The position numbers were made by a program, and so were the translations under genes. Below are positions 49,871 through 60,715 of a DNA stretch of 64,000 nt, piece after piece (the stretch's first letter is position 1; the number at the start of each line of letters is the position of its first letter). This DNA is from Candidatus Tidjanibacter gallistercoris (GTDB taxonomy: Bacteria; Bacteroidota; Bacteroidia; Bacteroidales; Rikenellaceae). The stretch is from the NCBI GenBank assembly GCA_019114205.1, contig DXFY01000045.1, positions 1-64,000 of the forward strand, written 5' to 3'. Below the pieces are notes generated by a model, which made no database searches, was not told the DNA's origin, and saw only the letters and a list, made by a program, of their open reading frames with translations.

Positions 49871-51592
49871 TTATTCCAGCCTGTCGTTCAGCACGGACTT
49901 GTAGAGGTCGATGTCGCCGCAACAGGAACCGGCGATAAACGTTGCGGCTGCCTTGTTCTGAGCCTGTGCATACTTGATATAGGTTTCCGCAGGCACCCGG
50001 TACTCGTCGCTTTCGGCAGCCTGCCGCAACAGCAGGTGCGATAGGACGATGTGTCCGGTCATCTCCACAAGCCTGCGGGCATGGAAATCGATTTGTTCGG
50101 CATCGCCGCCCGTCACGCGGGCGATGGCCTGCTCGTACTCCTCGCGCATGGCGACGAGCCGGTCGAGCTGGAACTTGAACTCGGCCGGACGCTCGGCAGC
50201 CTCGTATGCCTTCATCTGCGCGAGGAACGTGCCGGTCGTCACGTGGCGGATGGCGGCCACCACCTGAAGCTGCGTCGTGCCTTCGTAAATGTTGGTAATG
50301 CGGGCGTCGCGGTATATCCGTTCGATAGGGTAGTCCTTCATATAGCCCGAACCGCCGTGTATCTGGATGGCCTCGTAGGCGAGCTGGTTGGCATATTCGC
50401 TGGCGAACATCTTGCAAAGCGGCGTATAGGCGTCGGCGAGCTTGTTGTAAGCCTTCATTTCGCTCTTTTCCTCAGCCGTCAGCGGACGGTCCTTGCCTAT
50501 CTCCGCCCAGCATTTGTAAAGTTCGACGAACCGGGCCGTCTCGTACAGCATCGCACGCGATGCGTACAGTTTCGCCTTCATGTTCGTCAGGATTTCGTAA
50601 ATAGCCGGGAACTGGATGATGGGCTTGCCGAACTGTTGGCGCTCGTTGGCATACTTCAGCGCCTCGCGGTAGGCGGCTTCGCACAGCCCCGTGCCCTGTG
50701 CGCCGATACCCAGACGGGCGGCATTCATCAGGGACATCACATATTTGATAAGGCCGAGCTTGCGGTCGCCGACGAGCTCCGCCGGAGCGTTCGTATAGAC
50801 GAGCTCGCAGGTAGGCGAACCCTTGATACCCAACTTGTTCTCGATGCGGCGCACCTTCACCCCACCGTCGCGGCGGTCGTACACGAACATCGACAGGCCG
50901 CGCCCGTCTTTCGTACCCTCCTCCGAACGGGCCAGCACGAGCGAGATGTCGCCGTCGCCGTTGGTGATGAAACGCTTCACGCCGTTGAGGAGCCATTTTC
51001 CGCTGGCCTCATCGTAATGCGCCCTGAGCATCACCGCCTGCAGGTCGGAACCGGCGTCGGGCTCGGTAAGCGCCATGGCGCAGGTAGCCCCGCGCGACAC
51101 GAGCGGCAAGTATTTCTGCTTGATTTCCTCGCTGGCAAACTCGTTGATGGTCTCGGCGCAGTCCTGCAGGCCCCAAATGTTCTCGAACCCCGCATCGCCG
51201 CGCGCCACCATCTCGTTGGCCATTACGAAACAGATGAGCGACATGTTGAGCCCCTCGTACTTGCGGGGCAGGTGAATGCCGCCCAGTCCGGCTTTGCGGA
51301 TGGCATCGAGGTTGGCCTGCGTGCCGCGGGCATAGACGACATGGTCGTCCACCACCTTCGGCCCCTCCTTGTCCACGTCCTCGGCATTGGCCGCAATCAC
51401 GTCAGCACAAATACCGCCCGTTATCTCCAGCACGCGGCGGTAGCTGTCCATCGCATCCTCGAAATCCGACGGCGCATAATCGTACACGTCCTTGTCGGCG
51501 AAATTCTTCTCGCGCAGTTCCACGATTTTCTTCATCAGCGGATGATTCAGGTGGAACTGCAAATCCTTATTATCTAAAAAAAAGTTTCCCAT
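49871..51592 (-). CDS. acyl-CoA dehydrogenase
   Basis: ATCAMALTEPDAGSDLQAV, YEAIQIHGGSGYMKDYPIERIYRDARITNIYEGTTQLQ. Confidence 0.94.
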   Translation of the reverse strand: MGNFFLDNKDLQFHLNHPLMKKIVELREKNFADKDVYDYAPSDFEDAMDSYRRVLEITGGICADVIAANAEDVDKEGPKVVDDHVVYARGTQANLDAIRKAGLGGIHLPRKYEGLNMSLICFVMANEMVARGDAGFENIWGLQDCAETINEFASEEIKQKYLPLVSRGATCAMALTEPDAGSDLQAVMLRAHYDEASGKWLLNGVKRFITNGDGDISLVLARSEEGTKDGRGLSMFVYDRRDGGVKVRRIENKLGIKGSPTCELVYTNAPAELVGDRKLGLIKYVMSLMNAARLGIGAQGTGLCEAAYREALKYANERQQFGKPIIQFPAIYEILTNMKAKLYASRAMLYETARFVELYKCWAEIGKDRPLTAEEKSEMKAYNKLADAYTPLCKMFASEYANQLAYEAIQIHGGSGYMKDYPIERIYRDARITNIYEGTTQLQVVAAIRHVTTGTFLAQMKAYEAAERPAEFKFQLDRLVAMREEYEQAIARVTGGDAEQIDFHARRLVEMTGHIVLSHLLLRQAAESDEYRVPAETYIKYAQAQNKAAATFIAGSCCGDIDLYKSVLNDRLE

Positions 51593-51670
51593 ATGCTCGT
51601 TCGCTCCGGCAGGTTTGCGCCCGTGCGGCCACCCTGCGGGACACCCCGCGGCAGCCCGCGCCGTGCCCGC

Positions 51671-52690
51671 CTATTTGGAATTTTGTTTATAGAACTTTAT
51701 CATTTTGGGCACGACCTCCGTCGCATTGCCGGTAATCACGTAATCGGCGAATTTGTTGATGGGCGCCTCCGGGTCGGTGTTGATGGCGATTACGATGGAG
51801 GACTGGTCCATGCCGGCCGTATGCTGTATCTGCCCGGAAATGCCGCAGGCGATATAGAGTTTCGGGCGCACCGTCACACCGGTCTGCCCCACCTGACGGG
51901 CATGGTCGGCGAACCCGGCGTCCACCGCGGCACGCGACGCGCCCACCTCGCCGCCGAGCAGGTCGGCCAGCTCGTACAGCATGGCGAAGTTCTCTTTCGA
52001 CCCCATCCCGTAGCCGCCGGCCACGATGACCGGAGCGCTTTTGATGTCGATGCCCCGCTCCTCGATATGACGGTCGATGATTTTCACCGCCAGGTCACTG
52101 TCTTTCAAATACTTCCTTACATCCACCGTTTTCACCTCCGGATGCTTCGGCTCTTTCAGTTCCACCCGGCGCATCACGCCTTCGCGGACGGTGGCCATCT
52201 GCGGCCGGTGGTCGGGATTCACGATGGTAGCGATGATGTTGCCTCCGAAGGCCGGACGTATCTGGTAAAGCAGGTCCGTGTACGACTTGCCGCTCTTGGC
52301 ATCGGTATAGTCGCCGATGACGAGGCTCGTGCAGTCGGCCGTCAGACCGCTACCCAGCGTCGACGAAACACGCGGGGCGAGGTCGCGTCCGACGGGCGTG
52401 GCGCCGAAGAGCGCTATCTGCGGCTTCTCCTCCCCGAAAACGCCGCATACCACCGCCGTGTGCGGCAGGGTACGGTACGGAGCGAGTTCCGCATCGTCCG
52501 CCAGCCAGAGCGTATCGGCTCCGTAACGTCCGACGGTCTTGTCCATATCCTTGAGCCCGTGACCGATGGCGAGCGCCTCCAGCTTGCATCCGAGGCGGTC
52601 GGCCAGTTCGCGGCCCTTGGTGAGCAGTTCGAGGCTGACGTCCGCCGTCCTGCCTCCTTCCGTTTCTATATATACGAATACGTTGTTCAT
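51671..52690 (-). CDS. etfA: electron transfer flavoprotein subunit alpha
   Basis: VVAGGYGMGSKENFAMLYELADLLGGEVGASRAAVDAGF; YIACGISGQIQHTAGM; start MNNVFVYIETEGG. Confidence 0.94.
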   Translation of the reverse strand: MNNVFVYIETEGGRTADVSLELLTKGRELADRLGCKLEALAIGHGLKDMDKTVGRYGADTLWLADDAELAPYRTLPHTAVVCGVFGEEKPQIALFGATPVGRDLAPRVSSTLGSGLTADCTSLVIGDYTDAKSGKSYTDLLYQIRPAFGGNIIATIVNPDHRPQMATVREGVMRRVELKEPKHPEVKTVDVRKYLKDSDLAVKIIDRHIEERGIDIKSAPVIVAGGYGMGSKENFAMLYELADLLGGEVGASRAAVDAGFADHARQVGQTGVTVRPKLYIACGISGQIQHTAGMDQSSIVIAINTDPEAPINKFADYVITGNATEVVPKMIKFYKQNSK

Positions 52691-52704
52691 CTTGCGTTCC
52701 TCCT

Positions 52705-53583
52705 CTATCCGAGCGTATGGCTGGCAATAAGTTCGACCATCAGTGAATCGATATCCCCGTCCGAGGCGGTCAGCCTGCGCGACTCCTTGGCCTGGAATAC
52801 CACGTTCTCTATCTGTTTTACCTTGGTCGGCGAACCGAGCAGACCGAGCTGTGCGGGGTCGGCGTCGATGTCGCCTACGTTCCATTCGTTGATTTTCAGG
52901 TAACTCCTGGCTTCGAGCAACTGCATGTAGTAATCCTCTCCCGACTGCTGGAGTTCGCTGCGCGTGCGGGCATGCTTGTACTTCATCACCCGCTTCGCAT
53001 TCTGCGGACGGCATTCGGGTGCGGAGCCGTTCACGGTCATGACCATCGGATACGGCGACGAAACGGTCTCCACGCCGTGTTCGAGACGGCGGACGATGAC
53101 GATTTGCCGGTCGTCAATCGACACGATTCGTTCGGCATAGGTCACCTGCGGCAGTCCGAGTTTCTCGGCCACCTGCGGCCCCACCTGCGCGGTGTCGCCG
53201 TCGATGGCCTGACGGCCCGCGACGATGATGTCGGGTTTAATCTCCGCCAGCGCCCGCGAAAGGGCATAAGAAGTGGCGAGGGTATCGGCGCCCGCGAACG
53301 CCCTGTCGGTCAGCAGGTATCCGCCGTCGGCGCCGCGATACATCGCATCGCGTATGATATCCGCGGCCCGAACCGGCCCCATCGTCAGGATATATACCGT
53401 ACTGCCTTCGCACATGTCCTTTATGGTCAGCGCCTGTTCGAGCGCGTTCAGGTCTTCGGGGTTGAAGATTGCCGGCAGGGCGGCACGGTTCACCGTACCG
53501 TCGGCCTTCATGGCGTCCTTGCCCACGTTGCGCGTGTCGGGAACCTGCTTGGCGAGTACCACTACTTTCAACTGTTTTCCCAT
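52705..53583 (-). CDS. etfB: electron transfer flavoprotein subunit beta
   Basis: VVLAKQVPDTRNVGKDAMKADGTVNRAALPAIFNPEDLNALEQAL; IVAGRQAIDGDTAQVGPQVAEKLG. Confidence 0.94.
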   Translation of the reverse strand: MGKQLKVVVLAKQVPDTRNVGKDAMKADGTVNRAALPAIFNPEDLNALEQALTIKDMCEGSTVYILTMGPVRAADIIRDAMYRGADGGYLLTDRAFAGADTLATSYALSRALAEIKPDIIVAGRQAIDGDTAQVGPQVAEKLGLPQVTYAERIVSIDDRQIVIVRRLEHGVETVSSPYPMVMTVNGSAPECRPQNAKRVMKYKHARTRSELQQSGEDYYMQLLEARSYLKINEWNVGDIDADPAQLGLLGSPTKVKQIENVVFQAKESRRLTASDGDIDSLMVELIASHTLG

Positions 53584-54019
53584 TAGCTTAATTTTATGTT
53601 AGTAACCGGAGCCCCAGGGGACGGCGCCCGCATACGGCTCCCATTCATTCGGCTTCCGATGCCGCCGGCCCGACTGCTTCCCCTTCCGGGATGCCCGTCC
53701 CGCCGGTTCTTCCGGCAATCCGCTGTATGCCAGGCGTATCGTCTTTCGGCCCGAAAGGAGGAAACACACCGTTCCAAAATAGGGCCGGATGCAAATTTAC
53801 TGTTTTTTCGCAAGAAAGGCACAGATACGCCGCGTTTTTTCCGGTCGCCGCCGGACGGCACCGCGTCCCGTCCGGAAGACGTTCTGCCGATATGCCGCAT
53901 ACCGCAGTGCCCCGCAGCACGTTATACACGGAAAAGAATCCGCCGCCTTCCCGAAAAAAGGGCGGCTGCCGTTCATATTCCGATTATAATCGTTATATTA
54001 GCAAGCTTAAATTCCGGGA

Positions 54020-56020
54020 ATGCGTAAATTCATTGGGGCCATATTCTTCCTGCTGTGTGCGTTCGCTCACGAGGCCGGAGCGCAGTACGACAAACGGTAC
54101 TTCGTATGGATTGGCCGCGACATGATTATGGACAACCGCTACCGCGAAGCCATCGAAACGCTCAACATCCTGCTGCGGTCGGACCCGGATGCCTACGAAG
54201 CCTATTTCTGGCGCGGCATCGCCAAATACAACCTCGACGACCTGCTCGGCGCCGAAGCGGACTTCACCCTGACGCTTTCCAAAAATCCCGTCTATACCAA
54301 CGCCTACCAGTTCCGTGCGCTCACCCGCTCGCGCATGGGCAATTATGACGACGCCATGAAGGATTTCGCCGAGGCCATCGACCTCCGCCCGGACTATCCG
54401 GCCCCCTACTACAGCCGCGGCGTCACCAACATCCTGACGGGACGCTACCGGGAGGCCATCGACGATTTCGACATGTACATGCGTTTCGTCCGGCGCGATG
54501 CAGACGCATACGCCAACCGGGGGCTGGCCTACCTCAACCTGAAGGACACCACCGCCGCATACGAGGATTTCGAACGGGCCATCCGCACGAACCGCGAATA
54601 CCCGCGCGGCTATCTCGAACGCGGCTCGCTCTACATGCAGCAGGAGCGGTACGACGAGGCGCTCGCCGACTTCGACCGGGCGGTAAGCTGCGACACGACC
54701 TGCATTCCGGCCTATTTCAGCCGGGCGATGGCCCATTACAGGAAGCACGAGCTTCGGGACGCTCTGGCCGATTTCGACCGCGTACTGGAACTCGACCCCG
54801 CAAGTTCGGTCACCTATTTCAACCGGGCCCTCGTCCGCACCGAAACGGGCGACTACAACCGGGCGCTGGAAGACTACGACCGCGTGGCGGCCTACTCCCC
54901 CGACAACGTCATCGTATATTACAACCGCGCAGGCCTGCACTTCAAACTCGGCGAGCTGCAAGATGCCCTGGCCGATTACGACCGCGCCATCGAACTGTAT
55001 CCCGATTTCGCCAACGCCTACCTCGGCAGGGCCTCTGTGAAATACCTGCTGCGCGACAGCGAAGGGGCCGAACGGGACCGCAGCGTCGCCGAACGCAAGA
55101 TAGCCGAATACCGCGCACGGCTCGAAGGGGGAGGCGAAGTCTCTTTCGCGGATACCTCGCGCCGTTTCGACCGGCTGCTGTCGTTCGATGCGCAGCTTAC
55201 GGACGGTCCGGCCCGGAGCGCGGCGGCCGCACAGGGAGAACGCATCACGCTGCGCCCCTCCTTCCGATTCACGCTGCGGGCTGCGCACGACACCGCTCCT
55301 GCCTACCACCCCGGACAGGACGAAACGGAGGCTTTCCTGGCTTCGACGGGCGACCGTTCCGTAATATTCGACACGGCCGGCAGCGACCTGTCCGCCGACG
55401 CGCTGATGGAAAAAGACGAGGCCGTTTCGGCCGCCATCGCTTCCGGCGGCCCGCGCTGGGAGACGTACTTCATGCGCGGCGTGACGCAGTCGCTGCTGAA
55501 ACAGTACACCAATGCGGTGGACGCACTCTCCGGCGCCATCGCCCTCGCTCCGCGCAATGCGTTCCTGTACATCGCACGCAGCGCGGTACAGGCGGAAATG
55601 ACCGACTTCATCTCCTCCATGGACAGCGAATATTCGCGCATATCGCTCGAAAGCGACCGTTCGGCACGGATGCGCGACGCGGCACGCACCTACAATTACG
55701 ACGACGCCATCTCCGACCTGAACAAGGCGGCGAAGCTCTCCCCCCGGCTGCCGCAAATCTACTACAACCGCGGCAACCTGCTGGCGCTTTCGGGGCGCTT
55801 CCCCGAAGCGTTCGACGACTATACCCGTGCCATCGCGGAAGACCCGCGCTTCGCGGAAGCCTATTTCAACCGCGGCCTCGTACAGCTCTACATGAAGGAT
55901 ACCCGCAAGGGACTGCTGGACATCAGCAAGGCGGGCGAATTGGGCATCGACGACGCCTACGACCTGCTGCGGCTCTACTCCGTACCGGAACCGGACGACG
56001 ACAACCGACAAAATCCATAA
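54020..56020 (+). CDS. tetratricopeptide repeat protein
   Basis: Many DYDRAIELYPDFANAYLGRASVKY-type TPR units; signal peptide. Confidence 0.9.
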   Translation: MRKFIGAIFFLLCAFAHEAGAQYDKRYFVWIGRDMIMDNRYREAIETLNILLRSDPDAYEAYFWRGIAKYNLDDLLGAEADFTLTLSKNPVYTNAYQFRALTRSRMGNYDDAMKDFAEAIDLRPDYPAPYYSRGVTNILTGRYREAIDDFDMYMRFVRRDADAYANRGLAYLNLKDTTAAYEDFERAIRTNREYPRGYLERGSLYMQQERYDEALADFDRAVSCDTTCIPAYFSRAMAHYRKHELRDALADFDRVLELDPASSVTYFNRALVRTETGDYNRALEDYDRVAAYSPDNVIVYYNRAGLHFKLGELQDALADYDRAIELYPDFANAYLGRASVKYLLRDSEGAERDRSVAERKIAEYRARLEGGGEVSFADTSRRFDRLLSFDAQLTDGPARSAAAAQGERITLRPSFRFTLRAAHDTAPAYHPGQDETEAFLASTGDRSVIFDTAGSDLSADALMEKDEAVSAAIASGGPRWETYFMRGVTQSLLKQYTNAVDALSGAIALAPRNAFLYIARSAVQAEMTDFISSMDSEYSRISLESDRSARMRDAARTYNYDDAISDLNKAAKLSPRLPQIYYNRGNLLALSGRFPEAFDDYTRAIAEDPRFAEAYFNRGLVQLYMKDTRKGLLDISKAGELGIDDAYDLLRLYSVPEPDDDNRQNP

Positions 56021-56036
56021 ATTAAATGAAGGAAAA

Positions 56037-57434
56037 ATGACACAGACAATTCAAAGAAAGCTGAACGACTCGGTCGTGGCAAGATGGGGGGCGCTGGTGC
56101 TCATCGCGCTGATGATGTTCTTCGCCTACATGTTCGTGGATGTGATATCCCCGATTTCATCGTTATTGGAAACCCAGCGGGGATGGTCGCCTGACGTTTA
56201 CGGCACGGTCGTGGGTTCGGAGTATTTCCTCAACGTATTCGTGCTGTTCCTGATTTTCGCAGGCATCATCCTCGATAAGATGGGGGTACGCTTCACCGGT
56301 CTTCTGTCGGCGGGCGTAATGATAATAGGCGCCGGCATCAAACTGTACGGCATCAGCGACTATTTCGTGAGCGGCGGCTTCGGCTGGGAGTTCTTCAACT
56401 CCTTCTGGCCTTCCATGCCCGCCAGCGCGAAGGTGGCCTGCATCGGTTTCGCCATCTTCGGGTGCGGCGCCGAAATGGCGGGCGTGACGGTTTCGCGCGC
56501 CATCGCACGCTGGTTCGACGGTAAGGAAATGGCGCTCGCCATGGGTGTCGAAATGGCCATCGCACGCCTCGGCGTGACGGCCGTCTTCTTCCTCTCGCCC
56601 CGTCTGGCCGCAATCGCACCCGAAAGCGTCGTGCGCCCGGTAGCGGTCGTAGGCACCCTGCTCTGCATCGGCTTCCTCACCTTCCTCGTCTTCACGTTCA
56701 TGGACCGGAAACTCGACCGGCAGATGGGCAACATCGAAGAATTAGAAGAAGACAAGTTCAAGGTGAAAGACCTCGGCAACCTCTTCGGCAGCAAGACATT
56801 CATGATTGTCGCATTCCTCTGCGTGCTCTACTACTCGGCCATCTTCCCGTTCCAGAAGTTCGCCGTGCCCATGCTCCAAAACACGCTCGCCATCTCCAGC
56901 CAGGAGGCATCCGACCTCTTCGCATGGTTCCCCATCGGGGCGATGATACTGACGCCGCTGCTCGGCGCCTTCCTCGACTTCCGGGGCAAGGGGGCCACGA
57001 TGCTCATCCTCGGCGCCATTCTGATGTGCGCCTGCCACCTTACCTTCGCGCTCGTCCCGCTGACGAAGCCCATCGCCTACATCGCCATCATCCTGCTCGG
57101 CGTATCCTTCTCGCTCGTCCCCGCGGCGCTCTGGCCCTCGGTTCCCAAACTCGTGGACGGCAGGTACCTCGGTTCGGGTTATTCGGTCATCTTCTGGATA
57201 CAGAACCTCGGCCTGTGGGCTTTCCCGCTCATCATCGGCAAAACGCTTCAGGCGACCAATCCCGGCGTATCGGAACAAATACAGGCCGGCGTGGAAGGCG
57301 TGACCTACAACTACACGGTGCCGATGCTCGTCTTCGCAAGTCTCGGTGTCCTCGCATTCTTCCTCGGACTGTGGCTCAAACGCCTCGACACGAAGAACCA
57401 TTACGGCCTCGAACTGCCGAACGTGAAGAAATAA
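56037..57434 (+). CDS. MFS transporter
   Basis: About 12 hydrophobic segments; FAGIILDKMGVRFTGLLSAG motif A-like region. Confidence 0.88.
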   Translation: MTQTIQRKLNDSVVARWGALVLIALMMFFAYMFVDVISPISSLLETQRGWSPDVYGTVVGSEYFLNVFVLFLIFAGIILDKMGVRFTGLLSAGVMIIGAGIKLYGISDYFVSGGFGWEFFNSFWPSMPASAKVACIGFAIFGCGAEMAGVTVSRAIARWFDGKEMALAMGVEMAIARLGVTAVFFLSPRLAAIAPESVVRPVAVVGTLLCIGFLTFLVFTFMDRKLDRQMGNIEELEEDKFKVKDLGNLFGSKTFMIVAFLCVLYYSAIFPFQKFAVPMLQNTLAISSQEASDLFAWFPIGAMILTPLLGAFLDFRGKGATMLILGAILMCACHLTFALVPLTKPIAYIAIILLGVSFSLVPAALWPSVPKLVDGRYLGSGYSVIFWIQNLGLWAFPLIIGKTLQATNPGVSEQIQAGVEGVTYNYTVPMLVFASLGVLAFFLGLWLKRLDTKNHYGLELPNVKK

Positions 57435-57456
57435 CGGAACGGCCCGTAAAACGCGG

Positions 57457-57497
57457 AAGGGGTTGTATCAAAACGCAGGTTTTTGATACAACCCCTT
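57457..57497 (+). terminator. terminator-like hairpin after the MFS gene
   Basis: AAGGGGTTGTATCAAAA-CGCAGGT-TTTTGATACAACCCCTT, 17-bp perfect stem. Confidence 0.75.
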
Positions 57498-58263
57498 AAG
57501 GTGTATCCGAATTAGCAAAATGCAAGGCATCGAGGGTGACGGCGACAGGAATTTACTTCCGTAAATGACTTAGCCTGAATCCCGAAAATAACGCAGCAGT
57601 TCGCAATTATGACACGCCGCCTTTTCTCGTATCCGCCCGGCCGATGAAGCGCACCCTCGCCGGGGGCCGATACGCAACCGTTCCCTGCCCCGGCCGCAGC
57701 CTACACTGCTCACAACAGCCGCACCGAATCCTCCCACCGGCACCGTCTCCGCAACTCCGGCCTGCTCATCCTCTCCTGCTTTCCTGCGGCCGCGCCCCAC
57801 GACGGTATACCGGTACCATCCGTATCGAAAGGCGACATTTCCGCCGCCGGAAGCAAAAAGCGGGGATAGGGCCGACCGCTCGTCTCCTGCCCTGCCCCGA
57901 CCGCAGCCCGCAAAGTTCCGCGTATCCTGTCCGCATCGGCAGCAACGATGGCAGGCCGAATCGCGGCGACGAGCTTTCCGAAGAACGGACACGCACGATA
58001 CCGTAACCCGCCCCCGGTTCCGAAAGTTGCCGCACGGAGAGCGGCAGCCGGCCGTTCCGCAGAAGCATACCCGATGTTTCGCTCCGCATTCCGTCGGATG
58101 GGCCGGCCGACGCACATCCAGCACCCGCCGCTCAATCATCCGGCCGGTCGGCATGCCGGCCGCAGACCGACAGTACCGAAAAGAACGTTCGGCCGTCGAT
58201 GTGTCGGCGGCCGAACGCAAAAGGACGAACCGGTTGCCCGGAAGAAAAACAACAGTCTCCTGC

Positions 58264-60516
58264 CTAACGGCGGCGCCTGCCCCGCGGCTTCGCCTGCGCC
58301 GGACGACCGGTCGGAACGGGCCCCATGGGCCGGAAATGCCCCGTACCGAACTCGATGGTTCCGACGAGCTCGAAATCGAGCTGTTTGCGTGCCAGGTCGG
58401 CATGTTTCACCCGGATGCGCACGCGGTCGCCGAGCATCAGCGTCCGTCCCGTCCGCTGGCCGCGCAGCGCATAATTCTCTTCATCGAACGCATACGCATC
58501 GTCGCAAATATCCCTCGTGGAAACCATTCCCTCGATATGCGTATCGTCGAGCTCCACATAGACGCCCCATTCGGTAACGCCCGAAATCGCCCCGTCGAAT
58601 TCCTGCCCTATCTTGTCTTCCATAAACTCCACCATCTTGTATTTCACCGAGGCGCGTTCGGCGTCGGCGGCAACCACCTCCATGTCCGAAGAGTGTTCGC
58701 ACTGCCGGTTGTAGAAGTCCGCGTCGGGCGACTTGCCGCCGGCGAGGTAATGCGCGAGCAGCCGGTGCACCATCATGTCGGGATAGCGCCGGATGGGCGA
58801 CGTGAAATGCGTATAGTAGGGAAATGCAAGCCCGTAGTGCCCGATGTTGTCGGTGGAATAGTATGCTTTGGCCATCGAACGTATGGCGAGCGTCGAAATG
58901 ACATTCTCCTCGCTCTTCCCCTTGATTTCCTTGAGCAGCCGGTTGATTTCGCGCGAAATATCCTTTCCTCTGGCGTCCGGCTTGAAATAGTAGCCGAACT
59001 TGAGGATGAAATTGCTGAAACGCTCCAGCTTGTCAGGGTCGGGCTTGTCGTGCACGCGGTAAACGAACGTGCGCTCGGCATCGGCCCCCCTGCCGCGCTT
59101 GCGGCCCACGAATTCCGCCACCTTGCGGTTGGCCAACAGCATGAACTCCTCGATGAGCTGGTTGGCCTCCTTCTGTACCTTGAAATAGACGCCCGTGGGC
59201 TTGCCCTGCCCGTCAAGGGTGAATTTCGCCTCCTCGCGTCCGAAGGAAATCGCACCGTTGCGGAAACGCTCCGCACGCATTTTCTGCGCGAGCATGTTCA
59301 GCGTAAGCACCTCCTCCCTGAATTCCCCCTCGCCGGTCTCTATGATGCGCTGCGCCTCCTCGTAGGTAAACCGCCGGTCGGAACGAATCACCGTGCGGCC
59401 GAGCCATTCGCCCGTAATGTTCAGTTCGGCATCCATCTCGAATACGGCCGAGAAACAGAGCTTCTCCTCCTCCGGCCGCAGCGAACAGAGGTAATTGGAG
59501 AGTTTCTCCGGCAGCATGGGAATAGTACGGTCCACCAGATAGACGGATGTGGCGCGTTCGCGCCCTTCGGCCTCTATCACGCTGTCTTCCTTCACATAGT
59601 AGGTAACGTCGGCGATATGTACGCCCACTTCCCACCGGTTCTCCCCTATGGTACGTATCGAGAGCGCATCGTCGAAATCCTTGGCATCGGCCGGGTCGAT
59701 GGTAAAGGTCGTCACGCCCCGGAAGTCGCGGCGGCGGGCGATTTCTTCGGCGGGTATCGCTTCCGGTATGGCGTCGGCCGCACGCTCCACCTCTTCGGGA
59801 TACCTGTAAGGCAGATTGAACTCGGCCAGTATGGCGTGCATTTCGGTATCGTTGTCGCCCGCGGGGCCCAGCACATCGACGATTTCACCCGAAGGCGACT
59901 TGGTGTCGGCCGGCCACTCCTTTATCCGCACCACGACCTTATCGCCGTCGTGCAGCTCCATCCCTTTGGTATAGACGAAGATGTCGTAGGGCATCTTGCG
60001 CGAATCCACTCGCACGAACGCATGGTTGCGCGTCAGTTCCACCCTGCCGACATAGCGTTTGTCCGCCCGTTGAACGATTTCGGTAATCTCTCCTTCGGGG
60101 TCGCCGTTGCGCTTGCGGCGGATGACGACCAGCCGCACCACATCGTCCTGCAGGGCATGGTGCGTATTGCGGCCGTCCACATAGACGTCCTTGTCGAAAC
60201 CTTCCACCTTCACATAGGCCGCACCCGACGGTACGAGGTCTACCACGCCCACATAGGAGGGCATTTGCGAGGTGCTCAGCCTGTACTTGCCGGGGAGCGC
60301 CTCGGTCACCCTTCCTTCCTTCACCATGCCGTCCACAATCTCCCTGGTACGGCAGCGGCCCTCCCGGTCGTTTCCGCCGCTGGCCGAAGCAAGATGCTTT
60401 ATCGTGTACAGCTTGCCGGGGAACGAACGGAACAGCTCCGCTATCACCGCACTGCGGTCGGTTCCCCGTCTCGACGAAGCCCCCTTCGGACTTCCTTCAG
60501 TCTTCTTCTTAGACAT
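58264..60516 (-). CDS. rnr: ribonuclease R
   Basis: TIDPADAKDFDDALSIR, PYYTHFTSPIRRYPDMMVHRLL, C-terminal S1 domain. Confidence 0.94.
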   Translation of the reverse strand: MSKKKTEGSPKGASSRRGTDRSAVIAELFRSFPGKLYTIKHLASASGGNDREGRCRTREIVDGMVKEGRVTEALPGKYRLSTSQMPSYVGVVDLVPSGAAYVKVEGFDKDVYVDGRNTHHALQDDVVRLVVIRRKRNGDPEGEITEIVQRADKRYVGRVELTRNHAFVRVDSRKMPYDIFVYTKGMELHDGDKVVVRIKEWPADTKSPSGEIVDVLGPAGDNDTEMHAILAEFNLPYRYPEEVERAADAIPEAIPAEEIARRRDFRGVTTFTIDPADAKDFDDALSIRTIGENRWEVGVHIADVTYYVKEDSVIEAEGRERATSVYLVDRTIPMLPEKLSNYLCSLRPEEEKLCFSAVFEMDAELNITGEWLGRTVIRSDRRFTYEEAQRIIETGEGEFREEVLTLNMLAQKMRAERFRNGAISFGREEAKFTLDGQGKPTGVYFKVQKEANQLIEEFMLLANRKVAEFVGRKRGRGADAERTFVYRVHDKPDPDKLERFSNFILKFGYYFKPDARGKDISREINRLLKEIKGKSEENVISTLAIRSMAKAYYSTDNIGHYGLAFPYYTHFTSPIRRYPDMMVHRLLAHYLAGGKSPDADFYNRQCEHSSDMEVVAADAERASVKYKMVEFMEDKIGQEFDGAISGVTEWGVYVELDDTHIEGMVSTRDICDDAYAFDEENYALRGQRTGRTLMLGDRVRIRVKHADLARKQLDFELVGTIEFGTGHFRPMGPVPTGRPAQAKPRGRRRR

Positions 60517-60536
60517 ATCATCATTATTTCTCGGGC

Positions 60537-60544
60537 CAAAGGTA
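60537..60544 (-). promoter_or_regulatory. -7 element for rnr (TACCTTTG on minus strand)
   Basis: caaaggta on plus strand, 21 nt upstream of the rnr start. Confidence 0.5.
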
Positions 60545-60683
60545 CACATAAAAACCGGTTATCGCCACCGTGCCCGGTCAATCGGCCGGACACTGCGCGT
60601 TCGGCAGGCGGCCGGCAGCCCCGCTTCGGTGCCCTCCCGCCAAATCCGGAACGCCGTCCGGTCAAAAAGGCAGAATAATTGCA

Positions 60684-60691
60684 TATCTTTG
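60684..60691 (+). promoter_or_regulatory. -7 element (TATCTTTG) for the downstream membrane protein
   Basis: TAnnTTTG, 25 nt upstream of the ATG at 60716. Confidence 0.5.
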
Positions 60692-60715
60692 GTGGAAACG
60701 AAAACGGAATCATTC

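Noticed and set aside
48965-50044. Long ORFs (up to 359 aa) across the tandem repeat considered as a repeat protein
   Set aside because: The ~94-bp period shifts frame each unit, so the peptide is not periodic per unit, and open frames exist on both strands. No start-site or signal support.
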